In this document: in pieces, positions 42,143 through 51,107 of the stretch
Numbering within the stretch: the first letter of the stretch is position 1
Layout of the letters: the number at the start of each line of letters is the position of its first letter
Source of the DNA: Sphingomonas sp. Mn802worker
GTDB taxonomy: Bacteria; Pseudomonadota; Alphaproteobacteria; Sphingomonadales; Sphingomonadaceae
Assembly (NCBI RefSeq): GCF_000382485.1
Contig: NZ_AORY01000004.1
Span: 62,001 to 126,000 of the forward strand
DNA length: 64,000 nucleotides
Direction: 5' to 3'
Translations under genes and position numbers: made by a program
The notes under the pieces: model-generated
What the model saw: only the letters and a program-made list of their open reading frames with translations
Told to the model about the DNA's origin: nothing
Database searches by the model: none

Positions 42143-43119
42143 TGGAAGCCGACCACCGCGTGCGGCACGTATGGCGCTTCCAGCCGCGCGATCTCGCCCG
42201 TGGTCAGCCCGAGTTGGAGGGCGGCGATCGCGTCATCCAGATGCCCTGGCTTCGATGCGCCGATGATTGGGGCAGACACCGCTGATTTGGCGAGTACCCA
42301 GGCGAGCGCGACCTGCGCGCGCGGTATGCTGCGCTCGGCCGCGATCTTCGCCACTTCCTCCATGACGCGCCGATCAGCGTCGGCGGTATGCGCGTAGAGC
42401 GTCTTGCCGAATTCGTCGGTCTGCGACCGCTCGGTTGTTTCGTCCCAGTCGCGCGTTAGCCGCCCGCGCGCGAGCGGGCTCCACGGGATCACGCCGATGC
42501 CCTCCGCCTCGCACAACGGCAGCATCTCGCGTTCCTCTTCACGGTAGAGCAGGTTCACATAGTTCTGCATCGTCGCGAACCGCGTCCAGCCGTTCGTCTC
42601 GGCGACGTGGAGCATCGTCGCGAATTGCCACGCGTACATCGACGACGCGCCGATGTAGCGCGCCTTCCCCGCCTTCACCACATCGTGCAGCGCTTCCAGC
42701 GTTTCCTCGATTTCGACGTCATGGTCGAAGCGGTGGATCTGGTAGAGGTCGACGTAATCGGTGCCGAGGCGCGTCAAGCTCGCGTCGATCTCGGCCATGA
42801 TCGCCTTGCGGCTGAGACCGGCGCCGTTCGGGCCGGGACGCATCCGGCCGTGGACCTTGGTCGCGATCACCACCTCCTCGCGCCGGGTGAAGTCCTTCAG
42901 CGCGCGCCCGACGATCTCCTCCGAGGTGCCGTCCGAATACACATTGGCGGTGTCGAAGAAGTTGATTCCGGCCTCGACCGCCTGACGCAGGATCGGGCGG
43001 CTCGCCTCCTCATTTAGCGTCCAGGCGTGATTGCCGCGATCGGGCACGCCGTAGGTCATGCAGCCGAGGCACAGCCGCGACACGTCGAGGCCAGTGGTGC
43101 CGAGCTTGGTATATTCCAT
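42139..43119 (-). CDS. Aldo/keto reductase
   Basis: NADPH-dependent oxidoreductase with TIM-barrel fold (326 aa). Tetrad: Asp and Tyr in NFFDTANVYSDGTSEE, Lys in VVIATKVHG, His in LYQIHRFDHD. The N-terminus MEYTKLGTTGLDVSRLCLGCMTYG and the C-terminal cofactor loop VSAPIIGASKPGHLDDAI are typical of the YakC/PLP-reductase-like subgroup. ATG 43119 was chosen; the frame continues upstream without supporting motifs. It overlaps pncA by 4 bp. Confidence 0.9.
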   Translation of the reverse strand: MEYTKLGTTGLDVSRLCLGCMTYGVPDRGNHAWTLNEEASRPILRQAVEAGINFFDTANVYSDGTSEEIVGRALKDFTRREEVVIATKVHGRMRPGPNGAGLSRKAIMAEIDASLTRLGTDYVDLYQIHRFDHDVEIEETLEALHDVVKAGKARYIGASSMYAWQFATMLHVAETNGWTRFATMQNYVNLLYREEEREMLPLCEAEGIGVIPWSPLARGRLTRDWDETTERSQTDEFGKTLYAHTADADRRVMEEVAKIAAERSIPRAQVALAWVLAKSAVSAPIIGASKPGHLDDAIAALQLGLTTGEIARLEAPYVPHAVVGFQ

Positions 43120-43147
43120 GGTCGTTCTCGCCTGATCGTTGAATTTC

Positions 43148-43173
43148 GGCAGCCGCTCAGGTGAGCGACTGCC
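43148..43173. terminator. Hairpin between GH3 and aldo/keto reductase genes
   Basis: GGCAG-C-CGCTC-AGGT-GAGCG-A-CTGCC: two 5-bp helices with a single mismatch and a 4-nt loop. It lies about 95 nt after the GH3 stop codon and 29 nt before the aldo/keto reductase start. There is no strong U-run, so it is a weak terminator or leader structure. Confidence 0.4.
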
Positions 43174-43266
43174 GATCAGGGAACCCAACGTCTGGCATCA
43201 CCAAGTGGTTCGCGTGCGCCGTCGATCAGCAGCAGCGGGCAGTGCGGACGCCGCCCGCCAGGCCGG

Positions 43267-45546
43267 TCAGGGCTTCATCGTGGCGGCATCGAGCGTCGCG
43301 CTCGACACCATCGTGCGGTCGCTCGCATCACGCGCGAGGGCGACACGGTAGGTGCCGGCACGCACGCGCCAGCCGGGCAGCTTGGTGTCATAGTCGGCGA
43401 TGATGCGCGGCTCTGCGGTCAAGGTGACGCGCCGCGTCTCGCCGGGTTTCAGCATCACGCGGGTGAAGCCCGCCAGCCGCATCGGCTGGTTGGCGCCATC
43501 ACGCGACACGTACATCTGCGGCACGTCGGCGCCCTCGGTGCGGCCGGTGTTGACCACGTCGAACGTAATCGACAGCCGCTTGCCGCCGCTCACCACCGGA
43601 TTGCGGTAGGCGAAGTTGGTGTAGCTCAGCCCGAGGCCGAACGCGAACATGGGCTTCATGCCCTTCTTCTCGTACCAGCGATAGCCGACGTCCGACCCTT
43701 CTACGTAATCGACCGGAAAGCTCGGCAGCACGGCGTTGCTCGCGGTACCCGGATCGGCCGCGGCCTGCGCCTCGATCGAGCTCAGCCGGTCGAGCCCGAC
43801 CGGCGCGGCACGCGGCGGCTGCGCGGCGGAGGCGGGGAAGGTGATCGGCAGGCGGCCCGACGGATTGACGCGGCCGGTCAGCACGTTCGCGATCGCCTCG
43901 CCGCCGCGCTGTCCGGGATACCATGCCTGTACGACCGCGGGCACCTGATCCAGCCACGGCATCAGCACAGGGCCGCCCGTCTCCATCACCGCGACGGTCT
44001 TCGGCTGCACCGCGGCGACGCGCGCGATCAACGCGTCCTGGTTGTCGGGCAGGCGCAGGTCGGCGACATCCTGCGCCTCGGTCGTCCACTGCGTCGCGAA
44101 GAAGATTGCCATGTCGGCGTTCTTCGCGGCCTCCAGCGTCGCGTTCAGGTTGCGCCCGTCGACGTAGCTGATCTGTGCGCCCGGCAGCGCCTTGCGTAAT
44201 GCTAGCAGCGGCGAGGAGGCGTGATAGGTGATGCGCGCGAACGACGATGCGCCGCCGCTCGAGAGCGGGATCTCAATCGGTGCGCCACCGACCGAGCGGA
44301 CCTGGCTCGACCCGCCGCCCGACAGGACGCCGACATCGGCCGACCCGCCGATCAGCACGATCCGCTTCGCGGTGCGCGCCAGCGGCAGCAGATTGCCGTC
44401 GTTCTTCAGCAACACGATGCCCGCTTCCGCCGCACGCTGTGCGACTTCAGCGTGCTGCGCATAGGGCGGCGTCTGCGCCGCGGACGGCACCGGCGCGTCA
44501 TAGGCGCCGGTCTCGATCAGCCCGGTCAGGTAACGGACCACCATGTCGTTCAACCGCTGCACCGGCACCTGACCCGCCTGGACCGCCTGCTTCAGCGCAG
44601 GGCCGAAGAAAACTGCCTTGTCGAGTTCCTGCCCCGATTGCTGGTCGAGCCCCGCGTTCGCCGCCTTGACGGTCGAGTGCACCGCGCCCCAGTCGCTCAT
44701 CACCCAGCCGCGATAACCCCAGTCGCGCTTCAGCACGCGGTTGAGCAGGAAGTCGTTCTCGCAGGCCCAGTCGCCGTTGACCTTGTTGTAGGCGCACATC
44801 ACCGATCCGGGATTGCCGCGCTCGATCGCAAGTTCGAACGCCAGCAGGTCGCTTTCGCGCAGTGCCTGCTCGCCGATCCGCGCGTCCGCGACGGTGCGGC
44901 CGGTCTCCTGCGAGTTGAGCGCGAAATGCTTGACGGTCGACACGATCCGGTTCGACTGCACGCCCGCGATATGCGCGCCCGCCAGCTCGCCCGCGAGCAG
45001 CGGGTCTTCGCCCAGATATTCAAAGTTGCGCCCGTTCCACGCATCGCGCGTCAGGTTGACGCCGCCCGCCAGCAGCACGTTGAACCGCTTCGATCGCGCC
45101 TCGCTGCCGATCATCGCGCCGCCTGCGCGCGCGATTTCGGGGTCGAAGCTCGACGCGGTGGCGAGGCCGGAGGGCAGCGCGGTCGCGACGTCGCCGCGGC
45201 GCTGCTCGACCTGGTTGGCGACGCCCAGCGAGGCATCGCTTTCACGCACCAGCGGCACGCCGAGACGCGGAATGCCGTCGGTATGGCCGGCCGAGGGGAT
45301 CAGCTCGTTGGTGGTCTTGCCCGCTGCCATCGGCGGGAACAGGCTGTGGACCAACGCGATCTTCTCATCAAGCGTCATGCGCGCGACGATCCCCTGCGCG
45401 CGGGTGCGTGCCGCGGTGTTGTCGGCACGCGCGGCGCTGGCGGGTGTCGCTGCGCCGCGCTGCTGTGCCTGCTGCGCCGTGGCTGCGCTTGCGCCCGCCA
45501 GCCCGAGCATCGATGCGCCGATCAGCGCCGCGTTCAACCGTGTCAT
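43267..45546 (-). CDS. Secreted GH3 beta-glucosidase/beta-xylosidase
   Basis: Retaining exo-glycosidase (759 aa) exported by a signal peptide (MTRLNAALIGASMLGLAGAS). The GH3 N-terminal TIM barrel includes LTRDAWNGRNFEYLGEDPLL, VKHFALNSQET and the nucleophile in GWVMSDWGAVHS. The alpha/beta sandwich follows (RIVLIGGSADVGVLSGGGSS, VDGRNLNATLEAAKNADMAI, and PGQRGGEAIANVLTGRVNPSGRLPITF). A C-terminal fibronectin-III-like domain ends it (YRNPVVSGGKRLSITFDVVN). Substrate likely a beta-glucoside or xyloside. The ATG start follows the long Arg/Ser-rich frame extension, which is non-coding. Confidence 0.93.
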   Translation of the reverse strand: MTRLNAALIGASMLGLAGASAATAQQAQQRGAATPASAARADNTAARTRAQGIVARMTLDEKIALVHSLFPPMAAGKTTNELIPSAGHTDGIPRLGVPLVRESDASLGVANQVEQRRGDVATALPSGLATASSFDPEIARAGGAMIGSEARSKRFNVLLAGGVNLTRDAWNGRNFEYLGEDPLLAGELAGAHIAGVQSNRIVSTVKHFALNSQETGRTVADARIGEQALRESDLLAFELAIERGNPGSVMCAYNKVNGDWACENDFLLNRVLKRDWGYRGWVMSDWGAVHSTVKAANAGLDQQSGQELDKAVFFGPALKQAVQAGQVPVQRLNDMVVRYLTGLIETGAYDAPVPSAAQTPPYAQHAEVAQRAAEAGIVLLKNDGNLLPLARTAKRIVLIGGSADVGVLSGGGSSQVRSVGGAPIEIPLSSGGASSFARITYHASSPLLALRKALPGAQISYVDGRNLNATLEAAKNADMAIFFATQWTTEAQDVADLRLPDNQDALIARVAAVQPKTVAVMETGGPVLMPWLDQVPAVVQAWYPGQRGGEAIANVLTGRVNPSGRLPITFPASAAQPPRAAPVGLDRLSSIEAQAAADPGTASNAVLPSFPVDYVEGSDVGYRWYEKKGMKPMFAFGLGLSYTNFAYRNPVVSGGKRLSITFDVVNTGRTEGADVPQMYVSRDGANQPMRLAGFTRVMLKPGETRRVTLTAEPRIIADYDTKLPGWRVRAGTYRVALARDASDRTMVSSATLDAATMKP

Positions 45547-45722
45547 CCTCTTGCCCCTGTTGGTGCCGCGCGATCGCCGCGGGCGTGTGATGGATGCGCA
45601 CACACCATAAGTCCCGCGCCGGCTCAAGCCGCCGCCAGTCGTAGGTGGCCGATTTGCGCTTGTGATCGCGGGAGCAGACCCACCCGGCGTGCGTTCTGAC
45701 TCCGAAACAAAGGGAGTGTCGC

Positions 45723-47153
45723 GTGCAGACGAAATGGGGACAGGTGTCAGCGCTCGCAGTGCTGCTGGCGGGATGCAGCGTGTCGGTCGCACCCGACAAC
45801 CAGACAGCGGCCGCGAACGCGAGCGAGCCCGCAGGGCCGGCCGCGTGGAGCAACAGCACGCGCACGCAATTGCGTGAGGCGATCGACGGACGCGCCGCGC
45901 ACGGGCTCGACCAGATGAACTTCGCCGGCGATGCGAGCGACGAGGCCGCGCTGACGAAGCAGGCGCTCGCCTATGCCGCCGCACTGGCGCGCGGTGCGAC
46001 CGACCCGACCAAGCTGTACGACGTCTACACTGTGCCGCGCCCGAACCCCGACCTTCAGGCCGGTCTGGCCGATGCGCTGCGCAAGGGTGACGTGAAGGGC
46101 TGGCTTGCCAGCCTCGCGCCCGCCGATGACAATTACCAGCGTCTGTCGAAGGCGTATCTGGCGCTTCGCAACCAACCGAGCGCGCCCGCAACCAACATCC
46201 CGGTGAACGGCGAAGCGATCAAGCCCGGTGCGACCGATGCGCGCGTGCCGGTCATCGCACGACAGCTCGTCATCCTCGATTACCTCGATCCGAAAGCGGC
46301 GCATGGGCAGCAATATACGCCCGCGATGGTCAATGCCGTGCGCGGGATGCAGGCCGACTATGGCATGAAGCCCGACGGGGTGATCGGCAGCGAGGCGCTG
46401 GCGATCCTCAACATGTCCGACATCGACCGCGCGCGCGCGGTCGCGATCGCGATGGAGCGGCTGCGCTGGCTTGAACGCACCCTGCCTGCGACGCGGATCG
46501 ACGTCAATCTGGCGGCGGCACGGCTGACCTATTGGCGCGACGGCAAGATCGCCGACAGCCGCAAGGTGGTGGTGGGAGAGCCCGATCGTGAGACGCCGCA
46601 GCTTGGCTCGCCAATTTTCCGGCTTGTCGCCAATCCGACCTGGACGATCCCGCGTTCGATCGAGGGTGAGACGGCGGCGAAGGGCGCGGCCTATCTGAAG
46701 GCCAACAATATCGCGCGCAAGGACGGCTGGCTGGTGCAGCAGCCGGGGCCGAAGAACTCGCTCGGCCTCGTCAAATTCGACATGCAGAACGATCACGCGA
46801 TCTACCTGCACGACACGCCCGCCAAGCAGCTGTTCCAGATGATCCAGCGCCAACGCAGCCACGGCTGCGTCCGCGTCGACGATGCGCTGGGCTTTGCCGA
46901 GATCATCGCGCATGACGAAGGCGTGACCGATCAATGGCACCAGGCGCGCAGCACCGGCAAGGAGACGTTCGTCAAATTGCCCCGGCAAATCCCGGTGCGG
47001 ATGCTCTATCAGACGGTGCTATTCGACGACTCGGGCGAGCCGATCGTGCGCAACGATCCTTACGGCTGGGACGACCGCGTCGGCGCGGCATTGGGCTTCA
47101 AGGCGGGCAAGGCGCTGCGGGTTGAGACGCACGCGAGCGACGAGGGGCCGTGA
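45723..47153 (+). CDS. L,D-transpeptidase, YcbB/LdtD type, predicted lipoprotein
   Basis: Second peptidoglycan L,D-transpeptidase in the window (476 aa). The N-terminus VQTKWGQVSALAVLLAGCS has a lipobox (LLAGC), unlike the membrane-anchored paralogue at 4286. Scaffold and peptidoglycan-binding module: TPAMVNAVRGMQADYGMKPD and GVIGSEALAILN. Catalytic YkuD motif: YLHDTPAKQLF, then RSHGCVRVDDALGF with the Cys nucleophile. GTG 45723 is preceded by AGGGAG at a good spacing. Confidence 0.92.
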   Translation: MQTKWGQVSALAVLLAGCSVSVAPDNQTAAANASEPAGPAAWSNSTRTQLREAIDGRAAHGLDQMNFAGDASDEAALTKQALAYAAALARGATDPTKLYDVYTVPRPNPDLQAGLADALRKGDVKGWLASLAPADDNYQRLSKAYLALRNQPSAPATNIPVNGEAIKPGATDARVPVIARQLVILDYLDPKAAHGQQYTPAMVNAVRGMQADYGMKPDGVIGSEALAILNMSDIDRARAVAIAMERLRWLERTLPATRIDVNLAAARLTYWRDGKIADSRKVVVGEPDRETPQLGSPIFRLVANPTWTIPRSIEGETAAKGAAYLKANNIARKDGWLVQQPGPKNSLGLVKFDMQNDHAIYLHDTPAKQLFQMIQRQRSHGCVRVDDALGFAEIIAHDEGVTDQWHQARSTGKETFVKLPRQIPVRMLYQTVLFDDSGEPIVRNDPYGWDDRVGAALGFKAGKALRVETHASDEGP

Positions 47154-47162
47154 TCCATCGGA

Positions 47163-47192
47163 CACGACCGGGCGAACGCGCGCCCGGTCGTG
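47163..47192. terminator. 12-bp perfect hairpin between Ldt and small ORF
   Basis: CACGACCGGGCG and CGCCCGGTCGTG form a perfect 12-bp stem with a 6-nt loop, 9 nt after the transpeptidase stop. The small ORF on the other strand ends 6 nt beyond. A likely bidirectional terminator for the convergent pair, though neither side has a U-run. Confidence 0.65.
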
Positions 47193-47198
47193 CGGCCG

Positions 47199-47351
47199 TT
47201 ACAGCAGCGAAGACTTTCGCGGGATCGTCTCCTCGCTCGGCTGATCCTTGTCGAGCCTGTCGCTCGGACGCCGTGCACCACCGTCGCGCTGATGCTCGGT
47301 CGACAGATTGGGGCGTTCGGTCTGCTTTGTCGGCTTGATCGCGTCGTCCAT
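47199..47351 (-). CDS. Small 50-aa charged protein
   Basis: A short hydrophilic protein (MDDAIKPTKQTERPNL...) rich in Asp, Glu, Arg, Lys, Gln, Ser and Pro, with no Cys, Trp or hydrophobic core. It is probably disordered. ATG 47351 has a good AGGAGAG Shine-Dalgarno, and the ORF ends in TAA next to the bidirectional hairpin. Those features, not homology, support it. Function unknown; small charged proteins of this kind are often stress-linked in sphingomonads, which is only a guess. Confidence 0.6.
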   Translation of the reverse strand: MDDAIKPTKQTERPNLSTEHQRDGGARRPSDRLDKDQPSEETIPRKSSLL

Positions 47352-47460
47352 GGCGTCTCTCCTATGTATGCCAGGTAACGGTTGCGCGATCGGTCGCGTT
47401 CCGGCTCTTGCGAACGCCGCCGCCGCGGCCTAGAGGCAGCGCCCACGTCGCCGATGCGAC

Positions 47461-47536
47461 GGGCGCTTAGCTCAGCTGGTAGAGCGGCTCGTTTACACCG
47501 AGTAGGTCGGCGGTTCGAACCCGTCAGCGCCCACCA
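47461..47536 (+). tRNA. tRNA-Val (anticodon TAC)
   Basis: 76-nt cloverleaf with encoded CCA. Acceptor GGGCGCT pairs with AGCGCCC (47526-47532). D arm GCTCAGCTGGTAGAGC. Anticodon stem-loop GCTCG-TTTACAC-CGAGT gives anticodon TAC. T arm GGCGG-TTCGAAC-CCGTC; CCA at 47534-47536. Confidence 0.97.
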
Positions 47537-47663
47537 TCACGCAGCAGTGAGACGCGGCGCGCACGCTGCAAGCACGGCCAATGCAGGCGAAACGTGCGAG
47601 AAAGGTGCATCGGAGGATGATCGCGGGCGCGACCGCCGATCCGGCAACACGCGTGACTGTTGC

Positions 47664-48863
47664 TCAGCGGAACAGCGACAGTGGGATCGCCTCGGCCATC
47701 TTCGTTTCACCCGCATCATTGGGGTGAAGGTCGTCGCCGAACTGCAGCGCCCTTGCCAGTCGCTTGGGATCGGCAGGGTCTGCGACGGTTTTCTCAAGGT
47801 CAAATATCGCGTCGAAGGCCCCGCCGGTCATGATCCAGCGGTTGACCGCGACGCGCACCGCCTCGCTCGCCTCGGTGTACCGCCCCGAGCACCGGTAGGG
47901 CAGGATGGTGAAGCCGACGACCTTGATGCCGTGTTCGTGCGCGCGCACGATCAGCTGGCGGAACGCGCCGATCAGCTGCTCCGCCGTGACGAGCGGCTCA
48001 CTGGGCTTCGCCAGCGCGATGGTGCCGATGTCGTTGATCCCTTCCAGGATCGCCACGTGCGTGACGCCCGGCACGCTCAGCACGTCGCGGTCGAACCGCA
48101 TCAGCGCGCTCGGCCCGGCACCCGGTGCGAGCAGGCGATTGCCGCCGATCGCCTGAGTGATCACCACCTCGGGCCGGCCGGCAGCGGCAAACCGCCGGCC
48201 GAGCGCGTCGCCCCAGCGGCAGATGAGGGGGGCATCGTTAGCGCAGTCGTTATTGTCGGTGATCGAGTCGCCATATGCGACGATGATCGGGCGCGGTCGG
48301 GCCGACTGTACGTCCAGCCCGGCGATGAGCGGACGAAAGGTGCTGCGTTGCGCCTCGGTGAAGCGCGCCGCGCGCGTGAAGTCTCCGGCTTGCGAGATCA
48401 GCGTCGGCGTGCCGCCGGCCTGATGCGCGGTGGTGAGCGCGGTTCTGTTCTTCACGAACAGCGAGACATCGACCAGTTCGAACGCCTTAACCGGCAGTCG
48501 GACGGGATCGCTGACCAGGGGCGCACCGATCTCGATCCGCGCCTCGCGCTTGCCGGCAAAGGTGACAGGAACGAACGCGCCGTCGGGTCCGCGGATCGTC
48601 GCGGCGTCGATACGCACGACCTCGCTGCCGTGTTCGTTCGACAGCCGCAATCTCAGCGACGAGCCCGCGGCGCCGACCCGCACCGTGGCACGCAACGTCG
48701 CATTCTCGATCGTCACGATCTTGTCGGGCGGCGACGGGAGCGGACTGGCGGTCCAGGCGCGCACCCAATGCCCACCGGTCTGCGCAGATGCCATCGGCGC
48801 GCCGACACATGAGAGAAGCGCCCATAGCGGCAACCAACGGGTCAATAGGTGTAAGCGCGACAT
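47664..48863 (-). CDS. Secreted SGNH/GDSL hydrolase
   Basis: Esterase/deacetylase-type enzyme (399 aa) with signal peptide (MSRLHLLTRWLPLWALLSCV). The four SGNH blocks are present: IIVAYGDSITDNND (Ser nucleophile), QAIGGNRLLAP (Gly), AILEGINDIG (Asn) and FGDDLHPNDAG (Asp-His pair). An N-terminal beta domain (SSLRLRLSNEHGSEVVRI) resembles carbohydrate-binding modules found in GDSL xylan or pectin esterases. ATG 48863 has GGGGAG six bases upstream. Confidence 0.9.
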   Translation of the reverse strand: MSRLHLLTRWLPLWALLSCVGAPMASAQTGGHWVRAWTASPLPSPPDKIVTIENATLRATVRVGAAGSSLRLRLSNEHGSEVVRIDAATIRGPDGAFVPVTFAGKREARIEIGAPLVSDPVRLPVKAFELVDVSLFVKNRTALTTAHQAGGTPTLISQAGDFTRAARFTEAQRSTFRPLIAGLDVQSARPRPIIVAYGDSITDNNDCANDAPLICRWGDALGRRFAAAGRPEVVITQAIGGNRLLAPGAGPSALMRFDRDVLSVPGVTHVAILEGINDIGTIALAKPSEPLVTAEQLIGAFRQLIVRAHEHGIKVVGFTILPYRCSGRYTEASEAVRVAVNRWIMTGGAFDAIFDLEKTVADPADPKRLARALQFGDDLHPNDAGETKMAEAIPLSLFR

Positions 48864-49204
48864 CGTGTCTCCCCGGATGATCGGTTCATAGGAGGGCGGA
48901 TCGCCCATCTGCTCCTGTGCAAGCAGCCGGCGGCAAGGATGACGGCCAGACCGTGAGGTGACGGCGGAGCAGGCCCGCAGCAGTCTGCCACGTGATGCCG
49001 CCCAGGTGCGATCCAGCCAGCCGCTTCATCGGTTCATCCGCTCCCTCGCGCACGCGTCGGAACCGTTCGGTCCGACGGACGCCCTCTTCCTTGTCACTTA
49101 CATCACAATCGACGCGACACGATCAACATTTAATAATATTATTCCTACCGACTCGATTGCTCCGGCGGGAGCGAGACGATGGTCGCATAAAATGAGGAGA
49201 GGGA
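48864..49204. other. 341-bp intergenic region with AT-rich palindrome
   Basis: No ORF that I can support. Near its right end, in GC-rich DNA, lies the unusually AT-rich tract containing the perfect palindrome AATAATATTATT (49132-49143), about 60 bp before the ATG at 49205. It is the likely promoter region of that gene, and the palindrome includes a TAATAAT that could serve as its -10. Confidence 0.5.
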
Positions 49205-50338
49205 ATGATGAAAAGGCAGCATCTGCATCGCGCCGCATTGCGGCGGATCACTCGGACGATTGCAGGCGCGACGCTGCTGACGGCATCGCTGCTGGCCGCG
49301 CAAGCCGCATCGGCGCAGTCGCAGCTGAACACGACCTCCGCGCTGTATGCGCGCGTACGAACGATGCCAAACGGTGAGCTGGTCTCCACGGTCACGTCCT
49401 TTGACGGCGGTGCGCACATCGACGTCTACGCCAGCAGCAACGCCGGCGGGTCGTTCGCGAAGGTCGGGCAGATCAACGACGCCGAATTCTCGAGCGGGCT
49501 GTGCTGCGGCAACATCTACGTATTGCCGCGCGCGATCGGATCGATGGCGGCGGGCACGATGATCTGGGCCGGATCGGTCGGGCAGAGCGCGACCAATCGC
49601 CGCATGAAGATCAAGCTGTACCACAGCACCGACAACGGACGGACGTGGCGTTACATCACCAATCCGGTCGTCTCGCCGAACACGGGCGGTTTGTGGGAGC
49701 CGGAGTTCATCGTCGCGAACGACGGCGCGCTGGTGATGTTCTATTCGGACGAAACCGACGGCGTGCACAGCCAGCGATTGCTGATGAAGCGCAGCTACAA
49801 CGGCACCAGCTGGGTCGACCAGACCGACGTGGTGGTCAGCACGATCAACGCGGACCGGCCCGGCATGGCGGTGATCGGCCGGCTGGCAAGCGGTACGCGG
49901 TACATGACCTACGAGATGTGCGGGCCAGCGGCGTGCACGACCTTTTATCGCACGTCGACGGACGGTTGGAACTGGGGCAGCGCGAGCAACGTCGGCACCG
50001 CGCTTCGACTGTCCGATGGACGCTATTTCGCGCACGCGCCCTATAATGCGGTGATGGCGAACGGCGCGATCCTGGTCGTCGGGCAGGTGCTGCGCAACGC
50101 CGACAACACGACGGCGGCGGGTAGCGGCTCCACGCTGTTCAAGAGCGCCAGCGGCGACCCCGCAGGACCATGGGTTGCGGTCTCCGCACCGGTCAGCGTG
50201 CCGAACCCCGATGGGACGAACCCGTGCCCGAACTATTCGGCGCCGCTGCTGTCGGTTGCGGGCGGGCAGGTGCTGGAGATTGCAGGTCGGCTGCAAGGCT
50301 CGACCTGCATTCAATATTACGCGCGCAGCGGCTTCTGA
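49205..50338 (+). CDS. Secreted sialidase-fold (BNR/Asp-box) glycosidase-like protein
   Basis: A 377-aa exported protein (signal peptide ends AASAQ about residue 38) with six-bladed propeller repeats. An Asp-box STDNGRTWRY and related SSNAGGSFAKV and STDGWNWGSA are visible. Similar proteins belong to the sialidase superfamily and to exo-arabinanase-like (GH93) groups. The catalytic residues cannot be placed with confidence. GTMIWAGSV, GGLWEPEFIVANDGALVMFYSDE and YFAHAPYNAVMANGAILVVG are typical propeller strands. ATG 49205 follows AGGAGAGGGA. A pectic-arabinan substrate would fit the neighbouring locus but is inference. Confidence 0.75.
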   Translation: MMKRQHLHRAALRRITRTIAGATLLTASLLAAQAASAQSQLNTTSALYARVRTMPNGELVSTVTSFDGGAHIDVYASSNAGGSFAKVGQINDAEFSSGLCCGNIYVLPRAIGSMAAGTMIWAGSVGQSATNRRMKIKLYHSTDNGRTWRYITNPVVSPNTGGLWEPEFIVANDGALVMFYSDETDGVHSQRLLMKRSYNGTSWVDQTDVVVSTINADRPGMAVIGRLASGTRYMTYEMCGPAACTTFYRTSTDGWNWGSASNVGTALRLSDGRYFAHAPYNAVMANGAILVVGQVLRNADNTTAAGSGSTLFKSASGDPAGPWVAVSAPVSVPNPDGTNPCPNYSAPLLSVAGGQVLEIAGRLQGSTCIQYYARSGF

Positions 50339-50390
50339 TCGGATCAAGCGCGACCGGCTGCGACACGCGGCTGGTCGCGGGGGAGGCGGA

Positions 50391-50933
50391 ATGCAGAAAT
50401 TCGTCATGGCGGCGGCAGCAGCCGGCGTCGCGCTGTGCGGCGCGCTCGGCTGGTGGGTAAGCCAGTCGCCCGAGCCACGGACGCCGGGGTTGATCGTGGT
50501 GCAGCGTTCGCCGGAAGAGCCCGTCATGGCGGACCCTCGTCCGCTGGCGGCGGTAGCGCCAGTGACCCAGAAGCGTGTCGATCCGATCGAGAACGAGCCG
50601 GATCAATTGTTCATGAAGGTGCGCAGTGAAGCCAAGGACGAGCATTGGTCGGCGCAGGCCGAGGCCCGGCTCGACGCGGCACTCCGGCATATCCCCGGGA
50701 TTGGACACGGGCGGCCGCTGACGATCACGTGCGGCGCATCGACCTGCGAGGTATCGGGGTCGGCCGCCAACAATGACGATTACGACAAGGTGCAGAACAC
50801 CTGGGTAGCGCTGAACGCGGCGATGCGCGATCCCGAGTTGGCGCGCGCCGGGCTTGCCCTTGCCGGATCGACGCTCGGCACCGCGCGCGATGTTGCCGGG
50901 TTCGTCATCTATTATCGACGGCAGCCAGCTTGA
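50391..50933 (+). CDS. Hypothetical membrane-anchored periplasmic protein
   Basis: A 180-aa protein with one N-terminal hydrophobic segment (MQKFVMAAAAAGVALCGALGWWV) and a soluble domain. Its centre reads PLTITCGASTCEVSGSA, where two cysteines four apart may form a disulfide. I recognise no family with known function. GGGGAGG precedes ATG 50391 at good spacing. It follows the sialidase-like gene by 52 bp and may be co-transcribed. The 174 bp after it, up to the next stop at 51108, hold nothing I can support. Confidence 0.7.
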   Translation: MQKFVMAAAAAGVALCGALGWWVSQSPEPRTPGLIVVQRSPEEPVMADPRPLAAVAPVTQKRVDPIENEPDQLFMKVRSEAKDEHWSAQAEARLDAALRHIPGIGHGRPLTITCGASTCEVSGSAANNDDYDKVQNTWVALNAAMRDPELARAGLALAGSTLGTARDVAGFVIYYRRQPA

Positions 50934-51107
50934 TCGCTCCCTCTCACGGGCTTCACGCTAGAAGGCGAGGTCGGCGTGTGCGCGACGCGCGCCGATGTCG
51001 CTTGCGGGGCAGTGCCAGCAATATGATTCGCGGTGCGTTATCCAAAACGGAGCGACAGCCCGACCGGCCATGTCGGACGCCGCTGCATCATCCGCGACCG
51101 TCGAGCA

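Noticed and set aside
44221..45699. 492-codon plus-strand frame inside the GH3 gene
   Set aside because: Antisense frame in GC-rich DNA; GH3 catalytic motifs lie on the minus strand.
47382..48812. 476-codon plus-strand frame across tRNA-Val and the SGNH hydrolase
   Set aside because: It reads through a tRNA gene, and the four SGNH blocks are on the opposite strand.
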